From: an uncultured Ruminococcus sp.
Lineage (GTDB): Bacteria; Bacillota; Clostridia; Oscillospirales; Acutalibacteraceae
Assembly (NCBI GenBank): GCA_958403905.1
Contig: CATXZD010000003.1
Location: forward strand, 155,988-219,987
DNA length: 64,000 nucleotides
Reading direction: 5' to 3'
Positions 33,391 to 42,300 of the stretch are shown here, in pieces. Below the pieces are notes generated by a model. The model did no database searches and was not told where the DNA came from. It was given only the letters and a program-made list of their open reading frames with translations. The position numbers and the translations under genes were made by a program. The number at the start of each line of letters is the position of its first letter. Positions within the stretch are counted from its first letter, which is position 1.

Positions 33391-33991
33391 TCCATACGAA
33401 GTGCTCGGAGTTTCCGAAACAGCTACAGATGAGGAAATTAAAGCGGCTTACAGAAAGCTTGCAAAAAAATATCATCCCGATAACTATGCGGACAGTCCCC
33501 TTGCCGATGTGGCTGAACAGAAGATGAAAGAAGTTAATGAGGCTTACGATACAATAAACCAGATGCGCCAAAAGAGCAAGGGTACGGGTTCAACAAGCTC
33601 TTCGTCTTATTCAGGCTCTTCAAGCTCTCAGTTTTACAATGTAAGAATTTATATTCAGCGCAATATGATTGATCAGGCTGAAAATATACTCGAATCAACC
33701 CCTATGGGTAACCGTACCGCCGAATGGTACTACCTCAAGGGAATGTGCGCCTACAGACGCGGCTGGAGTGAGCAAGCGTTCAACAACTTTACTACTGCCT
33801 GCAATATGGACCCGAATAACAGCGAGTACCGTGCGGCGCTCAATAATATGCAGAACCAGCGTTCATATAATTACGGCGGTTACAATCAGCCGAATATGCA
33901 GGGAACAGGCTCGGGATGTTCCTGCTGCGATGTTTGTGCGGCAATGATGTGTGCAGACTGTATGTGCGATTGTTGCAGGGCAGGCTGCTGA
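33383..33991 (+). CDS. J-domain (DnaJ-like) protein with cysteine-rich tail
   Basis: 202 residues. A J domain at 1-58 (P-Y-E-V-L-G-V-S...A-Y-R-K-L-A-K-K-Y-H-P-D-N-Y) contains the essential H-P-D. A Ser-rich linker follows, then a TPR-like segment (about 85-150). The last 30 residues are extremely rich in cysteine (C-S-C-C-D-V-C...C-A-D-C-M-C-D-C-C-R-A-G-C), likely metal-binding or lipid-modified. It would stimulate DnaK on specific clients. Coupled to DUF5685 upstream and one base from the membrane gene downstream. Confidence 0.88.
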   Translation: MNNPYEVLGVSETATDEEIKAAYRKLAKKYHPDNYADSPLADVAEQKMKEVNEAYDTINQMRQKSKGTGSTSSSSYSGSSSSQFYNVRIYIQRNMIDQAENILESTPMGNRTAEWYYLKGMCAYRRGWSEQAFNNFTTACNMDPNNSEYRAALNNMQNQRSYNYGGYNQPNMQGTGSGCSCCDVCAAMMCADCMCDCCRAGC

Positions 33992-33992
33992 T

Positions 33993-34544
33993 ATGAAAAA
34001 TGCTGTAAATAAATCTACGTTCAAGGTAGCTTTTTGCGGTGTAATATCGGCTCTTGGACTTGCACTGATGCTTCTTACTTCACTTGTACCGATAGGAACA
34101 TATGCGTTTCCTTGCTTTGCGGGGATATTTATCTCAGCTGTAGTTATCGAATACGGCTGGAAATGGGGACTCGGCGTTTATGCTGTAGTATCTGTTTTAT
34201 CGCTGTTTCTTGCGGGCGATAAAGAGGCAGTCCTCTATTTTATAGCTCTTTTTGGATATTATCCCATTATAAAAGCTGTATTTGAAAAGTATATAAAGAG
34301 TAAGATTATTCTTTATATTGTAAAACTTGCATTATTCAACGCTGCGGCAATTGCTTCATTCTACATTGCGGCATTTTTGCTTTCGGTGTCTCCTGAAGAA
34401 TATACGCTGTTCGGTGTTTATATTCCGCTTGCATTTTTGGCTTTCGGCAACGTATTTTTCATTGTATATGACTTCGCCATTACGGTATTTGTCGGTCAGT
34501 ATGTTGTTAGATTAAGAAGTAAATTATTTGGGAAGAATAATTAA
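33993..34544 (+). CDS. polytopic membrane protein, ECF S-component-like
   Basis: 183 residues with five or six membrane helices (about 10-30, 33-52, 58-75, 84-100, 108-135, 145-170). The first helix region (F-C-G-V-I-S-A-L-G-L-A-L-M-L-L) resembles substrate-binding components of ECF vitamin transporters, a tentative comparison. The ATG at 33993 follows the J-protein stop by one base; an earlier frame start lies inside that gene. Function unknown; conserved-looking partner of DUF5685 and DnaJ. Confidence 0.72.
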   Translation: MKNAVNKSTFKVAFCGVISALGLALMLLTSLVPIGTYAFPCFAGIFISAVVIEYGWKWGLGVYAVVSVLSLFLAGDKEAVLYFIALFGYYPIIKAVFEKYIKSKIILYIVKLALFNAAAIASFYIAAFLLSVSPEEYTLFGVYIPLAFLAFGNVFFIVYDFAITVFVGQYVVRLRSKLFGKNN

Positions 34545-34644
34545 TTTGCGAAAAAAGAATTTTTATGTTATAATTAGATATATATAAAATATGAATGGAT
34601 TTTACATATTATTGAAGTTTTGAAAAGGAAAAAAGGTGGTATTA

Positions 34645-37161
34645 ATGAAACAAAAGATGTTTGTCAGAGCCGTCTGCATTGCACTTGCAGTTGCAATTCT
34701 TGGTTCGGTTTTTCTGGTAGCAATAAGTTCGTTTTCTGCCGGTGCTGTTTCAACATCTGCCGAAAGTGTGGGAGAAATGCAGTCTGATGAAAGTTCAGAT
34801 GCTGCTGAACAATCCCCTGAAACACTCAAAAGTGATTTTGTTGCAACGGTCGGAACAAATCTTTTGAAAGCAAGTTATGCTTCTCCCTCTAAGGGCGCAA
34901 ACGGATATGTAAGCGGTGATTACGTAAATCTTCGCAGCGGAGCAGGAACTAACTATTCTGTAATCATATGTATGAGAAAAAATACAAAATTTACATATGT
35001 CGACGGAAAGCTCTATAATTCCAATTGGTACAAAATCAAGCTTACGTCAAATTCCAAAACAGGTTATATTCATAAGGACTACGCCGCACTTTCTTCAACA
35101 TCGTCAAACAGCAGTACAACCGAAAAAGCCACCGGCTATGTAAACAGCGATTATGTAAATCTTCGCAGCGGAGCAGGTACTAACTATTCTGTAGTTACCT
35201 GTATGCGCAAGAATACTAAGTTTACTTTCATAAGCACAAAGCTTTATAATTCAAACTGGTATAACATACAGCTTTCAGACGGTAAAAAGGGATATATTCA
35301 CAAAGATTATGCAACTAAAAATTCAACTCCGTCAAATACAAAACCTTCTGAGCAAGTAACCGCCGGATATGTAAACGATGATTATGTTAATCTTCGCAGC
35401 GGAGCAGGAACAAACTACTCTGTTGTAACCTGTATGCGTAAGAATACGCAGTTTACTTTCATAAGTACAAAGCTTTATAATTCAAGCTGGTATAATATTA
35501 AGCTTTCAAACGGCAAGAAGGGATATATCTATAAGCAGTATGCAACAAAGAAAGCTTCAAGCTCTACTCCTGAAAATCCTGTTACTCCCACAACACCGTC
35601 AGGCACAATCAAGCTTTCCGATACAAGCGAAACGATTTATGTCGGAAACAAATTTGCTATAACTGCAACAGGCGCAAGCTCTGTTAAGTGGAGCAGCTCA
35701 AACACATCGGTAGCCTCAGTTGACTCAAACGGTGTTGTTACGGCAAAAGCAAGCGGTTCAGCAAATATTAAAGCTGTATCGGGGTCGAATTCCGCAACTT
35801 GTAAAATTACGGTTAAATCGGGAACTTCTGTAAATATTTCCTCAACCTCAATCAACAATATGCGCAGAGGAAAGTCTGTACTTTTGAAGTCAAATACGGG
35901 TTCAGTAAAATGGAAATCATCAAACACCGCTATCGCTACAGTAAATAACGGAATTGTTGATACAAAATCAAACGGTTATGTAACAATCACCGCCTACACC
36001 TCAAGCGGTGCCGCGACTTGCCTTATAAATGTAATCAGCAGAGATAATGTCAGATTTGTTTACGCGTCACCCAACTCTGCACCAAAGAATTCAACAGTAA
36101 CCTTTAAGGCAATAACCGATACCGACAGAGTTGCAGTTCGTTTTGTAGTATCAAACGGAAGTACTTCGTATACCGTAAACGCTGCAAGCAAGGTCAAAGA
36201 CGGCAATAATTACATATGGTCAGGCTCCAAAAAGCTCGGCACTTCTGGTAAATGGACCGTTAAGGCTTATGCAAAATATAAAACCTCATCGGAGTATTTG
36301 ACAACTCCCGGCAATGGTGAGGGAGAGGTGTTCGTAACTTCTTCAACCGACAAGATAACAACAGTTTGCGCCGAAAGACGTGCAAGCGACGAGGTAATCA
36401 ACCTTATTGCAAATTACGAGGGATTTTTAAGCAGTGTAACTGCCGACTACATAACATCAGACCCAACTCTTGGTTACGGTAAGGTTGTGCTTACAAACGA
36501 GCAGTTCTACAATAATCTTACAAAAAATGAAGCGTACGCTTACCTTTGCCAGACGGTCAATAAGGGCGGATACACTACAAAGACAAATTCGTTCCTCATT
36601 GACAACGGCATAAAATTTAACCAGCAGCAGTTTGACTCGCTTGTATGCTTTACCTACAATGTCGGTGCAAGCGCAATCTACAACGATTCCGACTTGCAGT
36701 CCGTTCTCCTTAATACAGGCTCGGGCGGCTCTAACGTAAAAGCCGGTGCAAGCGGATATGTCAATGCAAGTGATGTAAATCTTCGCAGCGGTGCAGGAAC
36801 AAACTATTCTGTTGTAACATGTATGTCAAAAAACACTAAGTTTACGTTTGTTGACGGCAAGGTGTACAATTCAAGCTGGTATAAAATTAAGCTTTCAAAC
36901 GGCAAAGTCGGCTACATATATAAATCTTATGCGTCTGTATCGGGCGGTACAAGAGATTTAAATAACGTAAACAAGCAAAATTATCTCAACAGCTATTTGC
37001 AATATCATCATGCAGCAGGTTCCTGCTATTGGGGACTTTTATACAGGCGAGTTGATGAAGCCGAGGTATTCTTCTACGCAGACTACAAGCGTGACGGTGA
37101 ATACAACAAAAAGGGTTTCAACTTCTCATGTCAGGTAAGACCGTCTTTCGGTATAGGCTGA
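34645..37161 (+). CDS. secreted multidomain SH3b / Big_2 / lysozyme-like protein
   Basis: 838 residues. Signal or anchor helix about 7-30, then a Ser/Glu linker. Three SH3b repeats (about 88-150, 164-225, 242-303) share Y-V-N-L-R-S-G-A-G-T-N-Y-S-V. Two Ig-like Big_2 domains (about 326-388, 395-470) and a further beta domain follow. From about 576 a GH24-type lysozyme fold shows N-Y-E-G-F (E592), D601 and T608-L-G-Y-G, matching the E-D-T triad of T4 lysozyme. A fourth SH3b (706-765) interrupts this fold before its C-terminal helices (L-L-Y-R-R-V-D-E-A-E-V-F). Likely cell-wall hydrolase. ATG at 34645 after AAGGTGG. Confidence 0.85.
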   Translation: MKQKMFVRAVCIALAVAILGSVFLVAISSFSAGAVSTSAESVGEMQSDESSDAAEQSPETLKSDFVATVGTNLLKASYASPSKGANGYVSGDYVNLRSGAGTNYSVIICMRKNTKFTYVDGKLYNSNWYKIKLTSNSKTGYIHKDYAALSSTSSNSSTTEKATGYVNSDYVNLRSGAGTNYSVVTCMRKNTKFTFISTKLYNSNWYNIQLSDGKKGYIHKDYATKNSTPSNTKPSEQVTAGYVNDDYVNLRSGAGTNYSVVTCMRKNTQFTFISTKLYNSSWYNIKLSNGKKGYIYKQYATKKASSSTPENPVTPTTPSGTIKLSDTSETIYVGNKFAITATGASSVKWSSSNTSVASVDSNGVVTAKASGSANIKAVSGSNSATCKITVKSGTSVNISSTSINNMRRGKSVLLKSNTGSVKWKSSNTAIATVNNGIVDTKSNGYVTITAYTSSGAATCLINVISRDNVRFVYASPNSAPKNSTVTFKAITDTDRVAVRFVVSNGSTSYTVNAASKVKDGNNYIWSGSKKLGTSGKWTVKAYAKYKTSSEYLTTPGNGEGEVFVTSSTDKITTVCAERRASDEVINLIANYEGFLSSVTADYITSDPTLGYGKVVLTNEQFYNNLTKNEAYAYLCQTVNKGGYTTKTNSFLIDNGIKFNQQQFDSLVCFTYNVGASAIYNDSDLQSVLLNTGSGGSNVKAGASGYVNASDVNLRSGAGTNYSVVTCMSKNTKFTFVDGKVYNSSWYKIKLSNGKVGYIYKSYASVSGGTRDLNNVNKQNYLNSYLQYHHAAGSCYWGLLYRRVDEAEVFFYADYKRDGEYNKKGFNFSCQVRPSFGIG

Positions 37162-37204
37162 TGTTATAATGAAATAAAGTGTTTTAAATAAAGAAGGTAA
37201 TCAG

Positions 37205-38005
37205 ATGAAAAAAGTAGGATTTATCGGAGCAGGCAATATGGCAACTGCCATAATCAAAGGACTTATGGCGCAAAACAGCGGCAAAGCAGATTTTATCAAT
37301 GTGTTTGACACCGACGAAAACAAATGCAGCTTAATGAATGAGTTAGGCGCTTCTGTATGTAAGTCGGGATGTGAAGTTGTAGAAAAAAGTGATATTATCG
37401 TGCTTGCCGTAAAGCCTCAGAATTACTCAGATGTGCTTCAGGCAATCAAGCCGGCTGTAAACGAAAACAAGACCTTTGTTTCAATTGCGGCAGGAATTTC
37501 AATCGGATATGTTCAGTCTGCGCTTGACTGCAAATGTCCCGTTGTGCGAGTAATGCCAAATACTCCCTTGCTTCTGAAAAAAGGTGCTTCCGCACTCTGC
37601 CCGTCCGATAATATAAGTGACGAGGACAAGCAGCTTGTATACAATATGTTTGCAGGCAGCGGAGTATGTGAATATATTGCAGAGGAGCATATGAATGAAA
37701 TTATTGCTGTAAACGGCAGCAGTCCTGCATATATATATCTTTTCGCAAAAGCAATGGCTGATTATGCACAAAAGCAGGGGATAGACTATGACAAGGCTAT
37801 GAACCTTGTGTGCGCAACCCTTGAGGGTTCCGCTGAAATGCTTCGTAAAAGCGGCGACAGCGCCGATGTTCTTATAGAAAAAGTAAGCTCTAAGGGCGGC
37901 ACAACAATAGCCGCACTTGATAAGCTCAATGAGCACGGCTTTTATGAGGCTGTACAGGACGCAATGGACGCCTGTACAAAACGTGCCGAAGAGCTGGGCA
38001 AGTAA
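37205..38005 (+). CDS. proC: pyrroline-5-carboxylate reductase
   Basis: 266 residues. N-terminal Rossmann fold G-F-I-G-A-G-N-M-A-T-A-I (5-16), A-V-K-P-Q-N at about 68, V-V-R-V-M-P-N-T-P at about 113 and the C-terminal signature G-G-T-T-I-A-A-L-D-K-L. Final step of proline synthesis. AAGAAGG ribosome site; it stands alone. Confidence 0.96.
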   Translation: MKKVGFIGAGNMATAIIKGLMAQNSGKADFINVFDTDENKCSLMNELGASVCKSGCEVVEKSDIIVLAVKPQNYSDVLQAIKPAVNENKTFVSIAAGISIGYVQSALDCKCPVVRVMPNTPLLLKKGASALCPSDNISDEDKQLVYNMFAGSGVCEYIAEEHMNEIIAVNGSSPAYIYLFAKAMADYAQKQGIDYDKAMNLVCATLEGSAEMLRKSGDSADVLIEKVSSKGGTTIAALDKLNEHGFYEAVQDAMDACTKRAEELGK

Positions 38006-38098
38006 TAATCATATTATAAATACATTCCGCATAAATTTTTAACAGGACAACCCGGCAAAATGCTCGGTAAGCTCTGATAAAATGAAAGGAATGTATTT

Positions 38099-38770
38099 AT
38101 GAAAAGTTTGGTATTTTCGTTCAAAAAAGCAAAGTCAGGCAGAAGAGGAATACGCCGGATAACGCTTTCTGATTTGCAGTATTTTTTCAGGCGTTACGGC
38201 TTGAGGGTGATGTTCACATCTGTTTTGCTTGTCGGACTTGTTGCAGGTTCAATTTGCGCACAGAATTCAGGCGAGAACCTGCTCAAATCTCTTGATTTTT
38301 TATTCACAACCAACCTTGACGCAAGACTTGCACAGAATGCAGCAGGTACTTTCTGTGCTTGCTTTGCGTCAGATTTTATATTTTTGTTTTCCGTATTTTT
38401 ACTTGGACTCACCCCTTGGGGAGTGTTCGTTATGCCTTTCGTCGTTCTGTTCAAGGGCTTCGGCACAGGCTTGACAGCCGGCTATCTTTTTGCAATACAG
38501 CAGCTCGGCGGAGTAGGATTTTATTTGCTCGTTCTGTTGCCGGGTACATTTTTATTTTGCATTGCGCTCGTAATGTTTTCAACAAATTCCTTTGTATTTT
38601 CAAAAGATATGTTTGTTTACACATTCGGAAAATATCCGCCGAAGCAGTCAATGCGTATGAGAGCAGCTTCATTTTGTTCTCACCTTATGGCTTCTCTTAT
38701 AATGACGTTCTGCGCTTCTCTGTTAGATACGGCGCTTTGGACGTTGTTTGCAGGAGCATTTAATTTTTAG
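38099..38770 (+). CDS. stage II sporulation protein M-like membrane protein
   Basis: 223 residues. A basic N-terminal 35 residues precedes a first helix (about 40-53) and four more helices. The central L-F-K-G-F-G-T-G-L-T-A-G-Y-L-F segment and the G-V-F-V-M-P stretch are typical of SpoIIM/DUF95. SpoIIM helps SpoIID and SpoIIP in septal peptidoglycan removal during engulfment. No spoIID/P is adjacent. AAAGGAATG ribosome site. Confidence 0.75.
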   Translation: MKSLVFSFKKAKSGRRGIRRITLSDLQYFFRRYGLRVMFTSVLLVGLVAGSICAQNSGENLLKSLDFLFTTNLDARLAQNAAGTFCACFASDFIFLFSVFLLGLTPWGVFVMPFVVLFKGFGTGLTAGYLFAIQQLGGVGFYLLVLLPGTFLFCIALVMFSTNSFVFSKDMFVYTFGKYPPKQSMRMRAASFCSHLMASLIMTFCASLLDTALWTLFAGAFNF

Positions 38771-38799
38771 ATTCTTTATGCAAAAGTCGGAGGTTTAAA

Positions 38800-39762
38800 A
38801 TGTCAAATGAAAAAAGTCCTGTTGCCTTGACAACTTTTATTACAAGCTTGTTTCATAATCTTCCGAAACTTCTGTTGACTAATCTGCTTTTTGCAGTACC
38901 GTCAGCCGTGTTTTTCGGATTATTCTGGTTTATCAACACAGCTACAGGGTTAAATTCAAACTTTATATTGTTTTTAACAGTAATACCGCTTTTTCCGTTC
39001 TATGCAGGAGTTGTTCAGGTTACTTCACATATGGTAAGGGAAGATGAAAATGTAGATGTTGTGCATAACTTCATTTCGGGAATTAAAGAAAATTTTCTGC
39101 GTTTTCTTGTTCACGGTGCGATTTTGTATGCTGCAATGTTTTTTAGCTACTATTCAATTACAATGTATGCTTCATTCGGAAAATTCAATGGAATGTTTTA
39201 CATTCTTCTTGCAATCAGCATAATAGTAAGCATATTTTTTCTTTTTTCATTTTACTACATTCCGCCGATGACTGTAACATTCGATATTTCAATGAAAAAC
39301 ATCTACAAAAATGGTGCGTTAATGACTTTTGGTGAATTTAAGCACAACATAATTGCTACTCTTGGCTTGTTTGTACTTTTTCTGATATGCGCAACAGTTC
39401 TTATGTGTTGTTATGTGCCGATAGCAGTAATCATAGCAACGATAATCCTTGCGCTTTTCTTAGTTCCCTCCGTAATGTCGTTTATAATCAATTCTTCTGT
39501 ATACAAGCCGATGTATAAAACGATAGTTGGAGGCAATGAAAAGAGCAAAGAAATTGATAAAAAGATTGAAAACAGGAAGAACGGCATTTTTGATGATAAC
39601 GAAGAAACATCTCAAAAAAATATTGCCGAGGGATTGTTAAATATTGAAGTTGATGAAAATGCCGACGGCGACGAATACATATACTATAACGGAAAAATGG
39701 TAAAACGAAGCGTTCTTTTAAAGATAAAAAATGATGAGAATTCGAAAGGAGTGCAGGACTAA
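38800..39762 (+). CDS. polytopic membrane protein of unknown function
   Basis: 320 residues. Six hydrophobic segments lie between about 20 and 235, and the last 85 residues are charged and cytoplasmic-looking (K-S-K-E-I-D-K-K-I-E-N-R-K). The layout resembles YesL/DUF624-like proteins, which I cannot confirm. GGAGG ribosome site. Its stop overlaps the next ATG (TAATG), so it is co-translated with the small membrane-anchored protein downstream. Confidence 0.7.
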   Translation: MSNEKSPVALTTFITSLFHNLPKLLLTNLLFAVPSAVFFGLFWFINTATGLNSNFILFLTVIPLFPFYAGVVQVTSHMVREDENVDVVHNFISGIKENFLRFLVHGAILYAAMFFSYYSITMYASFGKFNGMFYILLAISIIVSIFFLFSFYYIPPMTVTFDISMKNIYKNGALMTFGEFKHNIIATLGLFVLFLICATVLMCCYVPIAVIIATIILALFLVPSVMSFIINSSVYKPMYKTIVGGNEKSKEIDKKIENRKNGIFDDNEETSQKNIAEGLLNIEVDENADGDEYIYYNGKMVKRSVLLKIKNDENSKGVQD

Positions 39763-40385
39763 TGGCAGGACGACACAGCGCAAAAAGCTCAAAAAAACCA
39801 ATGGTCATAATCTGCATTGTAGCGGTAGTAGTAATCATAGGGGTAATTTGTGCAGTAATATTTTTAAATTCAGGCAAAACCCCGTCAAACATAAATACAA
39901 CATCTGCAACATTGCAAACTTCTTCAATTGTTCATTCAACATCTTCTGAATCTTCCGAAACGTTGGTTCAGCCCGCAACAACGCAACAGTCAACAACGCA
40001 AAATGAAACCTTTGCAGGCGAAACCTCGGAGGTATCAAAGGTAGTAGTGCCTACGCAGGGCGGACAACAGGTCAGCTACTTTAACGCAACTTATGTACCG
40101 TATAAGGCAGTTGACTCCTCAACAAATGAAGAGTGTTCACTGCGTGAGGTTTTCGGTTCGTCGTTTTCTCAGGGAGTAATCACCTTCAACAGTGACGGTA
40201 CATTTGCAGACTCGTTAACCTCATCTTCTGTCGGCTCGGGAGCATATGCTGTTGAGGGCGACGCAATTAAAGCAACCTACTCAAATGACAAGAATATGTC
40301 TGTACAGGTTCTTTCGTGGGATGGTGACGCCCCCTCAGAACTCATGATAAATTACGGCGGCTACAACGTTTATTTTAATATGTAA
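39762..40385 (+). CDS. membrane-anchored hypothetical protein (paralogue A)
   Basis: 207 residues. A basic start, one membrane helix (about 13-31), then a Ser/Thr-rich linker (about 35-85) and an extracellular beta domain with Y-x-A-T-Y-V-P...G-V-I-T-F-N-S-D-G-T-F...G-A-Y-A-V...M-I-N-Y-G-G-Y-N-V-Y-F. The same pattern recurs in the protein at 40471-40965, so the two are paralogues. The domain resembles lipocalin-like DUF4923/DUF5640 proteins. Function unknown. Confidence 0.7.
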   Translation: MAGRHSAKSSKKPMVIICIVAVVVIIGVICAVIFLNSGKTPSNINTTSATLQTSSIVHSTSSESSETLVQPATTQQSTTQNETFAGETSEVSKVVVPTQGGQQVSYFNATYVPYKAVDSSTNEECSLREVFGSSFSQGVITFNSDGTFADSLTSSSVGSGAYAVEGDAIKATYSNDKNMSVQVLSWDGDAPSELMINYGGYNVYFNM

Positions 40386-40404
40386 CTGAGAAAGTAATGT
40401 TTTA

Positions 40405-40431
40405 CATAGGGGACGGCATCATTGACGTCCC
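40405..40431. repeat. dispersed palindromic repeat, copy 1
   Basis: GGGGACGGCATCATTGACGTCCC; closely related copies at 42089-42113 and 42221-42246. Confidence 0.6.
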
Positions 40432-40470
40432 AATATTCTAAAACAACTTTTAAATATTTACGGAGAAAAT

Positions 40471-40965
40471 ATGGCAAAAAAGAAAAATAAAAAGGCTTCT
40501 GCAAAGTTAAAACAATCGCAGAAAAAACAATCCAAAAAGCTTCCGATTATTATCAGCACCGTTCTCGGCACAATAATAATAGCGGCAATAGTAATACTAT
40601 TAGTAAGTTTTTTTTCAAATCAAAACAGCAAAAACGAGCTTTGTTCTTATCAGTGGATTCCGTCCACAGCGAAGAATGCAAGCGGTGACGAGGTAGAAAT
40701 GGCGGAAGTCTACAATACCAACTATACCTCATACCAAGGCTCGCTCACTTTTAATGATGACGGAAGTTTTTCGCTTTGGCTCTCACCCGGAACAGCTGAT
40801 GACGGCACACATACGGGAAGCTACACAGTAAGTTCCAAAGATGTAATTGAAGCGTATTTTGATGACGGAACAAACACAAAATTCAAAATCCAGCGAAAAA
40901 ACGGCGTCGCAGACGGAATAATAATCAATTATAATGATTATGAAATATACTTTTCACACGAATAA
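40471..40965 (+). CDS. membrane-anchored hypothetical protein (paralogue B)
   Basis: 164 residues. Lysine-rich cytoplasmic start (1-27), one membrane helix (28-47), then an extracellular beta domain: Y-N-T-N-Y-T-S-Y-Q-G-S-L-T-F-N-D-D-G-S-F...G-S-Y-T-V...I-I-N-Y-N-D-Y-E-I-Y-F. It shares this core with the protein at 39762-40385 but lacks the Ser/Thr linker. Function unknown. GGAG ribosome site; 12 bases upstream of the acyltransferase. Confidence 0.7.
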   Translation: MAKKKNKKASAKLKQSQKKQSKKLPIIISTVLGTIIIAAIVILLVSFFSNQNSKNELCSYQWIPSTAKNASGDEVEMAEVYNTNYTSYQGSLTFNDDGSFSLWLSPGTADDGTHTGSYTVSSKDVIEAYFDDGTNTKFKIQRKNGVADGIIINYNDYEIYFSHE

Positions 40966-40977
40966 GGGGCAGTAAAA

Positions 40978-42009
40978 TTGACACTTAAAGCTGAAAACAA
41001 AGCAAATCGAATATATCTTTTTGACAACATAAAATTTCTTGCAATTGTTCTTGTAGTAATCGGTCATGCAATCAATTTTCTGACCGAATCCGACGGAAAT
41101 TTGCTTGAAAAAAGTCTGTTTCTTACAATCTATTCAATCCATATGCCGATTTTTATTTTCATAAGCGGATTATTCCTCAAGCCAATGGACAAGTCAACGA
41201 AATTTCCGAAACAAAAGGTAATTTCATACATTTTAATCGGAATTGTCCTGAGAATAATGATGTCGGTTCTTCGCCTTGCTCTCGGGCAAAAGATGAACTA
41301 CTCATTACTTGATATGTACGATTCCTTTACGTGGTTTATGTGGGCAATCGCTGTGTTTATCACGCTTATGTGGATTTTCAGGGAATACAATACCAAAATC
41401 ATTTTCTTGCTTTCGCTGCTAATCGGCTGTATGGCAGGCTACGACAAATTTCTCGGCGATAAATTAGCTTTAATGCGCATAGTAGTTTTCCTGCCGTTCT
41501 TCGTAGCAGGCTATATGATAAAGCCCGAACAGCTTGCTGATTTCATGTCAAAAAAGTGGATAAAAGTCGTGTCAATATTTGTAGTAATAGGATTTTTAGC
41601 GCTGTTCTTTATAAATACCGACATCTATCAATATCTAAGACCGATTTTTACAGGCAGAAATTCTTTTAAGGTGCTCGGTGATTTCAGCAAATTCGGTTTT
41701 ATTGTAAGATTATCGTGCTATGCAATCTCAACATTGTTCGGTTTAGCACTAATGAGCCTTGTTCCAAACAAAAACCTCGGAATTATTTCAAAAACAGGCA
41801 CGAAAACCCTGCAAATCTATTTTTGGCATCAGGCATTTTTGGTTTTACTGTCATATTTTGAAGTGTACAAACTCATCTCGTCAGTCACAGGCAATACAAT
41901 TGCTACAGCGGTATATATACTGATTGCCGTTGCTGTAACATTCGTATGCTCGCTGTCTGTATTTTCATTTCCAACCAAACAGCTGTTGTTGTTCGGTAAA
42001 GAAAAATAG
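40978..42009 (+). CDS. acyltransferase family 3 membrane protein
   Basis: 343 residues with about ten membrane helices. It opens R-I-Y-L-F-D-N-I-K-F-L-A-I-V-L-V-V-I-G-H-A (catalytic His in the first helix), then H-M-P-I-F-I-F-I-S-G-L-F, the Acyl_transf_3/OafA signature. Such enzymes O-acylate surface sugars. Late K-T-L-Q-I-Y-F-W-H-Q-A-F is also typical. TTG start at 40978, 7 bases from AAGGGG. A terminator follows. Confidence 0.88.
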   Translation: MTLKAENKANRIYLFDNIKFLAIVLVVIGHAINFLTESDGNLLEKSLFLTIYSIHMPIFIFISGLFLKPMDKSTKFPKQKVISYILIGIVLRIMMSVLRLALGQKMNYSLLDMYDSFTWFMWAIAVFITLMWIFREYNTKIIFLLSLLIGCMAGYDKFLGDKLALMRIVVFLPFFVAGYMIKPEQLADFMSKKWIKVVSIFVVIGFLALFFINTDIYQYLRPIFTGRNSFKVLGDFSKFGFIVRLSCYAISTLFGLALMSLVPNKNLGIISKTGTKTLQIYFWHQAFLVLLSYFEVYKLISSVTGNTIATAVYILIAVAVTFVCSLSVFSFPTKQLLLFGKEK

Positions 42010-42020
42010 CAGATAAATTC

Positions 42021-42051
42021 AAGGAACGATCTTTGTGTCGTTCCTTTTTTG
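42021..42051 (+). terminator. terminator after the acyltransferase gene
   Basis: AAGGAACGA and TCGTTCCTT with an 8-base loop, followed by TTTTTT. Almost the same stem recurs at 54930-54959. Confidence 0.85.
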
Positions 42052-42087
42052 ATTTTTCACGTATTCTATAATATAAAAAACTTTTCC

Positions 42088-42140
42088 GTAGGGGACGGGT
42101 TCCTACACGTCCCGTTCACAAAATTGCATTGCAATTTTGT
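42088..42140. repeat. palindromic repeat cluster, copy 2
   Basis: GGGGACGGG...ACGTCCC is followed by ACAAAATTGCA-T-TGCAATTTTGT, a perfect 11-bp inverted repeat. Confidence 0.6.
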
Positions 42141-42220
42141 GCGGACACGGCTGTGAAGGCAACGTTGTATTTATATCCGTATCCGTGTGGGATAATAACA
42201 CAAACGTCTGTACTAAATTC

Positions 42221-42300
42221 GTAGGAGACGGCATCCTTGACGTCCCTATGTATAAATTGCGAAACAATTTATACATTATGGCGAACACAGTTCGCCGCTA
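42221..42300. repeat. palindromic repeat cluster, copy 3
   Basis: GGAGACGGCATCCTTGACGTCCC, then TGTATAAATTG/CAATTTATACA (42249-42275) and GGCGAAC-ACA-GTTCGCC followed by GCTA. Same order of parts as copy 2. A further hairpin CAGTCGAG-GCA-CTCGACTG is at 42389-42407. No gene seen in 42052-42690. Confidence 0.6.
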
